From Ischnura elegans (taxonomy: Eukaryota > Arthropoda > Insecta > Odonata > Coenagrionidae), in contig NC_060259.1 in NCBI RefSeq assembly GCF_921293095.1, positions 29,705,812-29,769,811 on the forward strand: a DNA stretch of 64,000 nucleotides. Reading direction: 5' to 3'. This document shows positions 47,256-58,760 of this stretch, in pieces. A program made the position numbers and the translations under genes. Every line of letters begins with the position of its first letter. Within the stretch, counting starts at the first letter, position 1. Under the pieces are notes generated by a model. That model ran no database searches. It was given only the letters and a program-made list of their open reading frames with translations, and was not told the DNA's origin.

Positions 47256-47366
47256 GGCTCAATCCTAATACAGTGTTCATGCTTGCTCTCCGCTTGGAGC
47301 GCTGCTAACAACCTACTGCATGGAACTTGTGCCATTCGTCGCGGCTGTGTTAGGGTCGTATTGCTG
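47256..47366 (+). repeat. Second dispersed repeat, copy 2
   Basis: Matches 44064-44176 (GGAGCGCTGCTAACAACCTA, CTGCATGGAAC, GGGTCGTATTGCT). Confidence 0.6.
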
Positions 47367-50300
47367 GTACGCCATTAATGCTATTGTATAGATATTTTCA
47401 GGGTATACAGAAGGACCTTTGTCAAAATTCCGTGCACACCACGTTACGACCAAGGACCGGTGGAACGAGGTTGATCATGTATTTACAGTGTATATCCCTC
47501 AGATTGTTTTCCCAGAAATTCCACTGCATTTAGAGAGTGTCTGCGGTTAATGTTTAACTTGTGGTGGAGGAAGCCATAGATTGTTGATTCATCAGTTTAA
47601 GAGCATGAAAATCAATTTAATTTGATGAATTCGGGAAAAATGCCAGTAACTAGACTTGTAACTGCTAAGCCGAATTAGGTTAATACAAAATTTATTCAAA
47701 GTAATTTTTATTTGGTTCAGAATTTACCAATATTAACGTATTTAGTGAGGTATAAAATATTTGGGGTGTAATGGGCCAGTAGAGGTAAAAGATAAAGGGG
47801 AGTGAAATCGAAAATATTTGTTTGGAGTCTACTTGTGCTAGTGGTGTAGAAGTAGCTGTTATTACCAATATAGTACCTTCTATCACTCACTGCTGATGGC
47901 GTGGATAAATATCCATAGCTCTATCGGGAAGCAGTCCGCTCAGAGCAACGATTTTTCAAGACCAGCTGGAAACTAGACATTGCTGTGATTCTTGCTATAG
48001 ATAGGAACGGAAGTTGATGATGTGGGAGCTTATGTAAGGAATTTGTCTGCGAGGAGGTAAAAATGGTATACGGTTATTCACTTCATCCTTAATGCACAAT
48101 ACCAGTCTTGAATATAAGGTATTAATTAGAAATATATTTAACGCGAAGAAATCTTTCTTCCACATCCAAGTTTTGTTTCTAATTCATTGTCAACAATAAA
48201 AATCCTAAGAATGGTTAGAATCAGTTTTCTTCGGAATGCTCTTTCAGTAAACCTGTTTACATTGAAAGAGTAGATAAATATTATATTGATATTTAATAAA
48301 TTCATACTCCTCTGAAAATACTTTCTAGACAAACAGAAAGGATAGGCCTTTATTACGGTTACCATGCAAAAACTGTTTTCTAGACATGATATTAAATAAA
48401 TCGTACAATTGATTATTTACTATACAGCAAAAATAGGAAGTTACATTGGTATTTATAAAATTACAAAAACGTCCATGAAGTTTCAATAGCAGGAAAAATG
48501 CGTGTTCTTATATCAATATATTTTCTTAGGAATGCTCATTAACCACACATAAGTAGAGAAACCCACTGTTGTCCGGAGTTAAACTCGTACCTAGAGTATT
48601 TCACAAAAGAGTAACTTAGATTAAACAGAGCATTGGAAATAACTGAGAACGAATCGATATTTTTATCTGATTTAAAACGCACTGCAAATAGTTTCATTTA
48701 AAAAAACACATAATTGAAAAGCGTTGAATTTGAGTCTCAAAGAAGCGATACTTTATGCTGGTTAAAACACACCGGAAATAGCCTCACTTTCTCAAGCACG
48801 TGATTACGCATTGATGCGATGGTATCGTAATGTATGGAGAAGTAAATATCGTCAACAAGTCGTCAAACTGGCACAGAGCCGACTAAAGGTACATGTGGGA
48901 GGAGAGTGAGGGAATGTGGTTAAACGGGAGCGCAAAGGCACGAAAGAGAGAGAATCCGTATCCTCTCCGACCGACCCGATGACGCCATCGTCCGTATCAC
49001 ACAATGAGCGTCTTCTCCCTAAAATGGCATCGAGTAATTTGGATGGGGTTGAGGTCGGCTTGGCTTGGGGAGTGGTGGGTTCGGTTTGAAGGGACGTTTA
49101 GGGGGAGGTGGTGCAGGGGTTTTTGTTTCCCGGGGTTTCTCTGGCCTGTAATTCTGCCGTGGCTGGGGCGACCCTTGTTTTTTTCCCCTCAATCCACCTC
49201 CGTCGGTCGGAATGCAATAAATAAAAGTCATTAAAGTGCGAGTGTGTGTCTTTCTCGAGCCCTCTTCGTTGGAAAGCGTGCTTCATATTATGAGGGGGGA
49301 CTTTGACGGGGTCGGGGATTGATGGAACACCCAGTCTTGTCCTTTCTGTCGCAGAATTTTGAAGGAAAGAAGCGGACAGCTTTATTTACGAGGCACTAAA
49401 ATCGTTTCACTCATTTTCTTGCATGTGCCATTTTTACAAGCTAGACAACTAGTTTTTCTGAAAAACTGAACCGCAGAACTGGATCACCTAAAAGGATGTA
49501 TTACTGGAATTATTTCACCATATTCATTTTAAATTAACTCTTAACACGCGGAAAAAATGAGCAATTTGAATTTTCGATTCACTGTCAATATCGATCCTTT
49601 CCAGGAATCCACGTAAATTTATATACAGCACTGCTAAGATGGAATAAATTACGCAGATCAGAGAAAAGTCGATTGCCATGATTTTAAATAGAAAAAGAAA
49701 AATTCAATCTAAGTAAACTCTATGAGTAAAATTACGTAAAATGGTTTTAAAATGCAGTGAAACTATTTCATTTAATTTTAAAAATAGATTAAGGGTGCCT
49801 AAAATTATTTCGTAAATGTTTGTTTATTATCATCATTTCATCCTTTCTTTTATAGCCTGTTATCCTTCAAATGACGATATGCTGAATAAGTCGAAAAAAT
49901 GCACCATTATTCTGTTTTTTTAAATAATTTTAGCTAGAAAAACTTATTAAAAATCGTAGGTTTGTGCGTGAAATATTTTTATACACTTTCCAAGTATTTA
50001 ACGAGATTATAATTAATACTTTTGTTTTTTTCAGTAATATTCTGTGCAGTTCACATATAACTATTTAAAATTTGCGACTCTTAATTCTTGTACAAAATTA
50101 TTCTACTCGTATGGGAAACCATAATTTGTTCAATTTTAGCTGTGTTCATTATAATTAACTTTTAATGCAATTGATAGTCTTAACGGAGATGTAGTGGAAC
50201 TGATCCATCCTAAATGAAAGTTCCACTGAAAAACTTTATGCGACACACGAGGCGTTTTGACGCTTTCACATCATTCTCAAGTGTGTCTTCAAAGCTCTTC

Positions 50301-51100
50301 CCTTTCCTCCATTTATATCTATGATATTTAGGAGAAGGGAATGCTGGATTAGTGTAGGGGGATGGGAGGAAGGGGTGTTTAGGGTGGCGACAGCTCCTTT
50401 ACTGCGGCATATTCTATGCAATTAATTAAATTAATTTATGTTTTATTGAATAATTTATTTTTCAATAAATCAAGTTCAAGGAATTTTTACCGCTTAAGTA
50501 TTCGGAGAAAAGTTATAACATCTCCTTATTTGAGATTTGAGGCTATTTATTTGAGGCAAGTTTACTTAACTACATTCGACTTGGTGTTAAGCTAAGTTTG
50601 TGATAAGATATCATGTTAATGATTTATTGAGTATGTAATACTTGAAAAGGTGATGAGTAGTTGGATGGAATGACATGAAGGTTATTCAACCCATACTAGT
50701 CTAGGTTAGGTCTATGGAAGAATCGATTCTTAAGCACTTCCATAAACCCACGTGTATAGTCGTTAGACGAAACATTCTAGGTCTTAAAAATATATTTTGT
50801 AACGGTAAATTCAGCGCTAATTATGTGAAACGTTTCCATTATGGAAAATAAAAAACAAATCTAAAGGCATATGTACCTAAAGATGTAACTATGTTTTTAA
50901 ATCCGAGTCGCTCCTATTCAATTAGACAAATGGACCTGACAAAGACACATTATATTTTCTCTGTTCACTAATGTAGTCTCATCATATGGAAGTAAAATAT
51001 GTGATAAAGTTTATTTTTGCAACGAAATTGAACACCGCCAAAGCAGCTTCTTCGTTCCTTATACTTTTTCATAATATTGCAACAAAAATTGCTCTTTCAG
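47367..51100. other. Intergenic sequence with a GC-rich patch near 48890-49330
   Basis: The patch holds a G-rich 76-codon frame without a domain. A CTCGTGTGTCGCATAAAGTTTTTCAGTGGAACTTT block (minus strand, about 50255-50220) looks like a dispersed repeat end. No gene recognised. Confidence 0.3.
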
Positions 51101-51392
51101 CGCCTTTCACAGTCGTAGCGTATATCTCCTCGGACCGCAGCCTTCTTCTACAAAAAATTTACCGTCGAATGGGATACTGCGCCTTCGCCTGCGAGGTAAT
51201 TACTAGTACTGCGAATTCTCCTTTGTTCGCCGTCTCCTTGCAGCCTTGGTAACATGGCCTCGATCGCGAAACATGCACTCTAACGTCAATCTGACCGTGC
51301 CAAGTGGAACAACCATTTACTCGTGTCTAATTTCAAGAAATTTCCTTCCGGAATATCTCCGTACACAAGGAAATGGAATTTGAACATCACGT

Positions 51393-51640
51393 TTAACGAG
51401 TAAGAGTTACAGTTAAAAGTGAAGAATTCATTTACTTGAAAAACTTAGACTTTATTTATAGCCAAACTGATTTTTCAATGAGGAAATATGTGTACCGTTT
51501 CAAAAGTGTATTCCTAGAGAGTTTCCGATCAATATTTTTTGTGTGACATTGTATGCTATTTGAAAATGCACTACTTACCTTTATTAATAAAATCATTTTT
51601 ATGTGGTATAGTTATGGGTTAATTGGCTCAGAGATATGAT
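51393..51640 (+). repeat. Diverged direct duplication, copy 1
   Basis: Aligns with 51708-51990: TTAACGAGTAAGAG, GTTTCAAAAGT-TATTCCTA, TCGATCAATATTTTT, TGTAT-CTATTTG, ATTAATAAAAT, GGGTTAATTGG-TCAGAGATAT. Spacing is about 315 bases. Confidence 0.75.
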
Positions 51641-51707
51641 ATTCAGTAATGAGATTCCTATCAACTTAAGTTACGGTATGTGATGCTGTTGATGATGACG
51701 ATGTCTC

Positions 51708-51990
51708 TTAACGAGTTGGAGTCACAGTTAATTCTTTGAAACTTTTAATTATTTGAAACATTTATGTCTTTGAAAAATTTGGATTTGATTTATAGTAAAA
51801 ATTATTTTTAAATGGGGTTTATTTCTACAATATTTTTACTGTTTCAAAAGTTTATTCCTATCGTTAGAGGGTTTTCGATCAATATTTTTACTGTAAAATT
51901 GTATACTATTTGGAAAAATACTACCTTAATTAATAAAATTACCTTTCCGTGGTATATTACCTATGGGATGAATTGGGTCAGAGATATTTT
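51708..51990 (+). repeat. Diverged direct duplication, copy 2
   Basis: Second unit of the duplication at 51393. The open frame at 51812-52036 falls inside it and is probably not coding. Confidence 0.75.
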
Positions 51991-54460
51991 TAGAGAGTAT
52001 ACTGTAAAACTTAGGTCGTGGAAAGATTTTTATTGACTGACGTTGATAGAAATTTGGAAATCCATTCGCGAAGTGCCTTACTCCTGATCTTAATGCGTGT
52101 TAATGATATTCATCAATGAGCTTTCATGCAATTACGTTGCCGCATATGATGGAGTATGGGAAAAGAAATTTGACTAGTAAAACTACGAACTGGTATAGTT
52201 CGTGAACTTGAAGCAATCTTTTATGTTCAGCCAATCTGAAAATAATCGAGCCAACTCTGAAAACTGGGACATTTCATTGGAAGAAAATCTCCTCTTTTTC
52301 CCTTCCCTGTTGGATTAATTGCATTGGAAATTATAGAACCTATTAATTTCATTGAAGTTTATATAACGTGCGATTTGTAATGAGGCGAACATAATCCGGA
52401 ATATGTGGTAAAGCTTATTACTAGAGATAATTTCGTGAATTGTGCACATGGGATAGCGGTAATAAAGTGGAAAATTTCTAGCTTCCCCGTATTGAGTTAA
52501 AATTAATTTTCTCGTGTAGATTATTAGTTGGAGTAAGCTGCCAATATTTTGCATCCTTGTAAATAATTTTTTCCCGGAAAAGTTCGTCAAAGAAAAGAAA
52601 CTAGTGCTAATGCACGATTCTCTGACATAATTACTTGAAATAATTAATTCTATGACATATTATTATAAGACTTTAAAACCAATGTAGAACCGTATTTCTA
52701 TGTCAGAATTGGACTTCTAACTAAGCTCTGGGGCAATCTGATTTTTATTACATAAATCCGAACTTATTACTGTAGCTTGGACTGTTAGGTTAAAATAATG
52801 AGAGTAGATTTTAGAATGTTTTAGTTGGAAAAACTACATGACCGCGAACTTCAATTAGTAATGACGGCTTGCAATATTTTAAAACCATGTCTTTCAATTG
52901 GCGGGATATAAATACCTTTATTTCCCTTTCATATCCTAAAACTTCTAATGGGGGAATTTATTTTAAAATGAGTTATAGTAGATTTATTTATTCAGTAATT
53001 TGAAAGCTGCACAATAGGGGAATGGAGATGAAAAAGCAGAGTGGTATGACTGGACTTGCATTTCCTACGAAAATAACTATTGAGCTAGAATCGGAAGTTC
53101 AGACCCATATTTCTGGTCCATTGTAAGTAAGGTAATTTTCAGAGGTACTGACGTAGCTCAGTAAGTCAATCAATGTTCAATTTGAATTACGTTCATGGTG
53201 TAATAATTTGAACTTGAAAATGTGTATGTTATAAAATATACAAATTAATATGAAGAAACTCTAATGCCTTCATTTCTGTCATCATCAATAAACGACAACT
53301 CGCAGATTTGTTTGTTGAGTTCTCCACTCTGCTTTTCTATCTGCTAATCTTTACAGTATTACGGATTTATTCTCCTACATATCCTTAATTACTTGTCCTA
53401 TTTTACTTATTCGGAGCCGTCCTTGATATTTATTCTCGTCAACTTATCCTTCAACTATTGAATTCCTCGTATTTTTCAGGCTGTGTAACTTGCTTAAGGT
53501 TTATATATTTTATGCGTCTATTATAGTGATTAGTATCTTTTGTGTCTTGATGAACGAAGTTTATTAAGTCAGTTTGATAAATGCTGAGCTAGAATCAGAA
53601 TATCTGACCCAAATTCCTGGTCCTTCAGTCCTCTTTGAAGTTCAGATCCTTTTTACATATCTAAAGGGAGAACTAGATTATTATTTGCCTTAGAGTAGAT
53701 TTTTATCCCTTATGGGTTAATTTAAATTCTAGTACGTACACCAAATAATAAAAGGACCTCTGTTGATATGCTTATGGAAAAAATTCCAGTTGTTGCATAC
53801 CTGCTTTATCAATTAGCATTGGAATCAGTCGAATATACTTGTCCTTCCTACGAGGTCGTTCAGCTCCCCACCAGTCTTCTAAAACGTCCCCAAGAAGTTA
53901 ATGACCGAGTCTACGATCACTTTTACAGCATGCAGATAGAAAACGGGAAATGTGCGGCCCTAATGGAATCGGCCGAGGGAAAATCAATAGCATCTCACTG
54001 CGTTGGGTAATTGTATTTCGATAATCAAATGAAGCGTGCTTAGATAAAAGTCCACAATGTAAAAATAGACTTGATGTATATCGATGGACTTCCTTAATGT
54101 GACGGCCGAAGTACACTACATTATGCAATCCCACATTTAATTTGAATTCAACGCCTTAGATTTTAGCACATTATATCATTATCAATTTCAGTTTGCATGC
54201 TTTCATGATGTAGTACGCCAGAGAAACTATGGAGACGGTTTCTTTGATTTGTATTTTGGATTCTTCAAATAAGTTTAATACAGTGATCCTCAAGATTATC
54301 GCCTGATCGTTCAATATAGGGACGTTTTAAAATTGACCTTTTTCCTCTTGAACGCCGAAGTAGCCATTTTTGGAGTTTTTTTAAATGGCTGTAACCTCGT
54401 GAAAAATTAACTTAGTGAATTAAAAGTGGCCAAATTGTAAATAATTCATGTTGTCCAACA
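51991..54460. other. AT-rich sequence, no gene recognised
   Basis: The 80-codon frame at 53768-54010 has no recognisable domain; its TAA context and AT-rich flanks give no splice support. Confidence 0.3.
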
Positions 54461-54725
54461 AAATATGAGTGGGTTGGAAGCCAAGGGGTACAAGTGATTT
54501 CTTTCCTCTATGCAGTGTTAGGTACAGAAATTAGGTATAGAAAACAAACGAGATCAATTAGATACTTAGTAGTGTATTTGATTTTCCACGCGATGTCAGC
54601 ACAGGACAGAGACTCACTCGTTTCCCTTGTAAACCAATTTTTGTGTATTTCCTCTAACAATTAACTTCACCTAACTCGGTTGAGGAAAAAATCACTTGGC
54701 TTCCAACCTATTCATATATTTTTAG
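54461..54725. mobile_element. MITE-like element with terminal inverted repeats
   Basis: Left end AAATATGAGTGGGTTGGAAG...CCAAG...CAAGTGATTT (54461-54500) is matched in inverse by AAATCACTTGGCTTCCAACC...ATTCATATATTT (54689-54722), with a 9-base gap in one arm. The interior of about 190 bases is non-coding. Confidence 0.6.
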
Positions 54726-54889
54726 AAGTATCCAAGACGGCGACCCCGTACCTCGCGCACGATTTTGGATGGAATGGCCTTCATAAATTTCGGCGTATCA
54801 CAATGTATTCACCATGATTGATGAATATTGTTTCAACTTGAAGGGGCATACTCTATTTCTGGTCCCTTTGATGACGAACATGATTTCCT

Positions 54890-55219
54890 CTCAAGTGGGC
54901 TGTCTGAAGGAGAGCAGACTGTCGCTATGCGTTCCGGATCCATTGGGATGCTGTGGGTGGTTGAGGGGAGGAGACTGGGATGGAGTCAAGGGAAAACATT
55001 CGAATGATAATGGAAAGCTTTTAAGTTTACGAGTAAGGAGTGGAGGTACATAAAATACCTCGCGGAATAGATACTGCGCGCATTCCTCGCGAAGAGAGCG
55101 GCCAATAGGACCTGAGAAATCTAATGGCCTCTCACTCACCCCCGTCCACGACAAGTATAAGGTCTGTTGCGGCTGCCCCCAAGGTTGTACATTGCGTCGC
55201 CACGTAGATTGAGGTACGA
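54890..55219. other. GC-richer patch, no gene assigned
   Basis: Overlapping frames of 79-104 codons on both strands, none with a recognisable domain. Confidence 0.3.
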
Positions 55220-55310
55220 GGAGGATCGTTGGCTTGTTCGATGGCTCATATATTGGAACCGTGAACTGTGGTTCAAATCCCGGCGGTGGCAGAGGTATTT
55301 CAGAGACGTT
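55220..55310 (+). mobile_element. tRNA-derived SINE head
   Basis: GTTGGCTTGTTCGATGGCTC followed by GTGGTTCAAATCCCGGCGGT has the spacing and box B of a tRNA head. The ATCCCGGCGGTG end matches the SINE at 15701. Confidence 0.55.
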
Positions 55311-55864
55311 GCCTGCGCTGAGACGCGGGACAGAGGAGAAAGTCAGGTTTTCAGTATCTTCTTCCCTCTTAGTAATCGCTCCATCAAAGCCCTGTCTCCT
55401 CCGTATCTTTTATCTTCTATATTATTTCTACTGTATAGATACCTTTTTCTCAACTTATACGCAACCAAACTCTACAAATGAGGTACCAAAATGCACAGAA
55501 TTTATCAGAGAACATGCGACAATTTTTGTTCATTTGTAACAATATCTCGCATTCTTTAAATAACTTTTATCAAAATGCGGCTGATTCCACATTCAAGTCT
55601 GCTGTTGATACGTAAGTATGAGTCATCATGTGCGTTTAACAGAGGATAGTGTAACTACTTCCAATGTTGTGTTGAAAGGGGTCCTCTGACCTCAATTTGT
55701 ACATGAACATTCCTATTAAATTTTACATAAGACCCTTTCTTTTTTTCTACATTTTACAATTAGAAACCCGCCTATCCCTCTGTGGACCTGCATTGAAAAG
55801 AGCGGGGGAAGCCCGCTGGGAGCGGGCGCATCACGCTCGTAGATACTTATTCTCCTAAGCCAGC

Positions 55865-56130
55865 ATGTAAGGCACTTAGTTGTTCCTCCTCCTCTTCGTC
55901 CATTTCACTTTCTCCATTCTCCCCCATTCCCTCATCTCAAACGTTGCTAATTTATTCTCGTTCTCCTTCCTCCAAGTCCGCTTTTCTGAACCGTTAAGCA
56001 CTTTACTTCAAATCAGAATCTACACTCTGCTTTCCTTTTAACTCTTACATAAAGATCCTCTAAATAGATCTTTCCTAGTCACAAAGGCCTTCTTTGTTGA
56101 CTCAATTATTTTCCTAATGTATATCACCTT
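55865..56130 (-). pseudogene. LINE C-terminal remnant (same family as the intact LINE)
   Basis: The minus strand gives RKIIESTKKAFVTRKDLFRG, SLCKS, then GSEKRTWRKENENKLATFEM, RE-WGRMEKVKWTKRRRNN. It parallels IRKRIALAKEAFMNRKELLRGSLCKS...AETWTLRKEDERRLEAFEMW and MERVKWTERKRND of the intact LINE (about 10570-10810). Stops interrupt it. Confidence 0.8.
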
Positions 56131-57319
56131 ATATTTAGGTAGTGAAGGTTTCTCCACCGGGTAATCTCCTCCATTTGACCCGATGAAGCACCCGAGCAAG
56201 CTTCACCACCAACAACATACCCCGGGAAAAAGCATCAGATCTTTTTCACCTTATATCTACTATACCTTCCCTTGTTTGTTCTACACAATATTTTGTGACC
56301 GTCAAATGGCATTTTATTATTGCTACTGACACATTTTCCTTATATCAGAAGGTTTTTTAAGAATAATATGTGGCTGAAGTACCTTCTGTGAAGCAATTTG
56401 GTGATATCAGTGAAGTGAATATTGTTCATACGTGGAAGGTTTTCATCAATAATATATTGCCAAATGCATAGCCGTAATAATTTGTTTTTCCCTCTAGTAA
56501 TGAAGGACTTTCCTTATATATGCGGCGTACTGAAATCACCTAATGACGCACACATTAATTGTTTACTAAAAAACATTTACAGCTGGTACACCCTCGTCCA
56601 TTAAGACCGCTTACGGTGTAGTTTGTAGATGCACTGAGACAAAATACTCACGATTTTTATAATATTTTGGCTCCTGATTCCATAATATAAATAGAACGAC
56701 TTATTTATTCTAAGAAATTATTGTGAATAGATTTTATTGGAATCTTGAAACTTCTCTTTCTTCGCGAGTAATCAATTTTATGGAAATAAAACTTCCAATT
56801 GAGCAAAAATTGCAACTTGTTAATGCATGGAAGGAAAATAAGAGGGTAACTATGGGCGTACCCAGCGAGGGGCAGGGGGGGCAGCTCCCCCCATAGAAGC
56901 AAAAATCGCAAAAGTCTTTAAGCTAAATCAGTACTGAATTGAAACGAAAGCATTCAACAAATTTTCTTTAAACCCACGAAAAATGATTTGTATCAGCATA
57001 AGATATGTAACTAAAATAAAACTATTTTTTCAAGGAAATAATCTCATGAACTAATGTCACAACTTGGATTGCCCCCTCCCCCTAGACCATGGCTTCCTCC
57101 CCCCCTAGTTAGGATCCTTCGTATGCCCTTGAGGGTAGCCTAAGTGATGAAGATCTCTCGGAGAAAGGAGGGAAAAGTTAGCTCACACACTATGGAGAAT
57201 TGTTGCATGGTGGAGGATTTCTGCTCGAGTGGAACTTCAATGACGTGCATAAGGATGTAAGGAAAAGACTCTGTTAAGGGTCAGTATGGAATTTCGTCCT
57301 GTATGGCTTGTGTGTACCG
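56131..57319. other. No gene recognised
   Basis: A GGGGCAGGGGGGGCAGCTCCCCCC palindromic stretch near 56870-56895 and CCCCCTCCCCC near 57075 resemble a G/C-rich repeat edge. Nothing else defended. Confidence 0.3.
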
Positions 57320-57470
57320 TAGAATAGAATTGGCATTATTGGTGAGGAGAATGTAGCATATGCGGTGGACGGAGGGGAAGACAAACGAGTAAGTGCTCGA
57401 TCTTGTTGGTGGGGAGGGGAAAACTCAAGGAAGAGATAAGGGGGAGACAGAGTAAGTGGTCGTCTTAAGT
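57320..57470 (+). pseudogene. LINE C-terminal fragment
   Basis: Reads RRM-HMRWTEGKTNE, then VLDLVGGEGKTQGRDKGETE. It matches RRMERVKWTERKRNDEVLDM and the following residues of the intact LINE; two stops break the frame. Confidence 0.6.
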
Positions 57471-57529
57471 GTTAAGGGACGAGTGGATGCCAAAGTTCGA
57501 GGCAGAGTGAAGGCTGTTAGGCAAGCGGG

Positions 57530-57720
57530 CAAGGAGTGGCGTGAGAAGGGGAACCAGTTGGCGTGGTGGATTCCCTTCCAGTGGGGCCGGGTTCACATCC
57601 CAGAGTTTGTGCATATTTTTCAAAGACTCAAGATTAGATCATTGATTGAATGCTTTGCGGAGGGAACTTTAAGTACTGCACTCCGCACGTTACGATAGGG
57701 ACGTTAACTGCGTTCATGAC
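57530..57720 (+). mobile_element. tRNA-derived SINE, 3' truncated
   Basis: GGCGTGGTGGATTCCC...GGGCCGGGTTCACATCCCAG gives the tRNA-like A and B boxes. GAATGCTTTGCGGAGGGAAC and CACTCCGCACG...GGGACGTTAA match the middle of the family seen at 15701-16020. It ends before the conserved block. Confidence 0.6.
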
Positions 57721-58359
57721 TAATAGTTTGAGTCAAGAGTATTTGTTTCATTTTAACGTTGGACAAGGATAAAAATGAGCACTATTAAATTAGGTATAGC
57801 CCTGTGCATATATGGAGTACCTTCTCGCGATTTTGTGCAAATTAATAAATACAGCTTTATTAATACGCTTGTCAATTAAGCCCTTTTCCTTTGCCCTCTA
57901 CATTTCAATCAACGTAATTTGTGATTCCGCCTGCTGCACTGTTAATTTAGCCCATAAACTTCTGTGAATTCTCCTCGTTGACTGAAAGGCGGTAAACGAA
58001 TAACACCCAAAGGGAATGCATTTCACACCCTCGTGTCAAAGAAACACATATGCAAATGTCTTTGGGTTCAATGACAACAAAGGTTGAGCGTACATGACTT
58101 ATAATCCTAGTGTACCTCCATGCTTTATTGCCTCATGCCTTATCCACCGGCCTTAATCACGTTTGAAGCGAAAATACAAGAGTTAATTTAAAAGTCGTGA
58201 TCAACCATTATGAAGTTACTATTTTACATATGAATGTAGTGTTTTTTAATTTCACAAAACAAAATTTTTGAAAACGTCTGCAGGGAGGCCATGTGCTCAA
58301 AGCGGTTCATTTATCCAAAATATTTTCGATTGAGTGTTTTCTGGAGAAACAAATAGAAT
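57721..58359. other. AT-rich sequence, no gene recognised
   Basis: No motif or clear repeat seen. Confidence 0.3.
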
Positions 58360-58760
58360 AGAAAAGTTATAAACTTTATAGATCGTATTATCACGCGAGT
58401 GGCGACTTTTCTAAACCCAAAGCACTGCAGAAATAAATGACTTTGTACGCAGTCATGCGCACGGATTAAAAGTTAAATACAATAAAGGATGAAGTTCGCC
58501 ATGAAAAAGTATTTGACTTAGCCGGGATTCGAACCCGGATCCCCCGATTGCCGGTCAGGTATGTTAGCCAGTTACACCACTACATGTAACTGGCTAACAC
58601 ACCTACTCAGTAATCGGGAGATCCGGGTTCGATTCCCGGCTATGTCAAATACTTTTTCATGGCTAACTTCATCATTTGGTGTATTTTATAAATCCATTTA
58701 AACGCGCAATGGGTGACCACACATTAAGTGGTCGTGCTGAGAATTCACCACTTTAATAGC
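58360..58760 (+). repeat. Dispersed repeat of about 370 bases, copy E, split by a tRNA-like foldback
   Basis: The left piece (to about 58419) has AAAAGTTATAAACTTTATAG, GATCG...CACGCGAGTGGCGACTTTTC, TAAACCCA. The right piece (from 58689) resumes at TAAATCCATTTAAACGCGCA, ATGGGTGACCACACATTAAG. TAAACCCA/TAAATCCA at the break looks like an 8-base duplication caused by the insertion. Confidence 0.65.
58475..58688. mobile_element. Foldback built from two inverted tRNA-like SINE heads
   Basis: Arms of about 100 bases pair around a short centre near 58585. The left arm on the minus strand reads GTAACTGGCTAACATACCTG...GGGATCCGGGTTCGAATCCCGGCTAAGTC. The right arm on the plus strand reads GTAACTGGCTAACACACCTA...GATCCGGGTTCGATTCCCGGCTATGTC. 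Each has a good box B (GGTTCGAATCC, GGTTCGATTCC). Each is flanked on its outer side by AAATACTTTTTCATGGC. No CCA-ready acceptor stem was found, so these are not normal tRNA genes. Confidence 0.85.

Noticed and set aside
51101..51195. Candidate exon (CTTTCAG acceptor, GAG/GTAATT donor)
   Set aside because: Two of three frames are open, the phase does not fit the 27250 exon, and there is no recognisable protein, so it is no better than chance.
58516..58660. Functional tRNA genes
   Set aside because: Good B boxes, but no complete acceptor stem or cloverleaf; the two copies form an inverted pair with matching non-tRNA tails, so they are SINE-derived.
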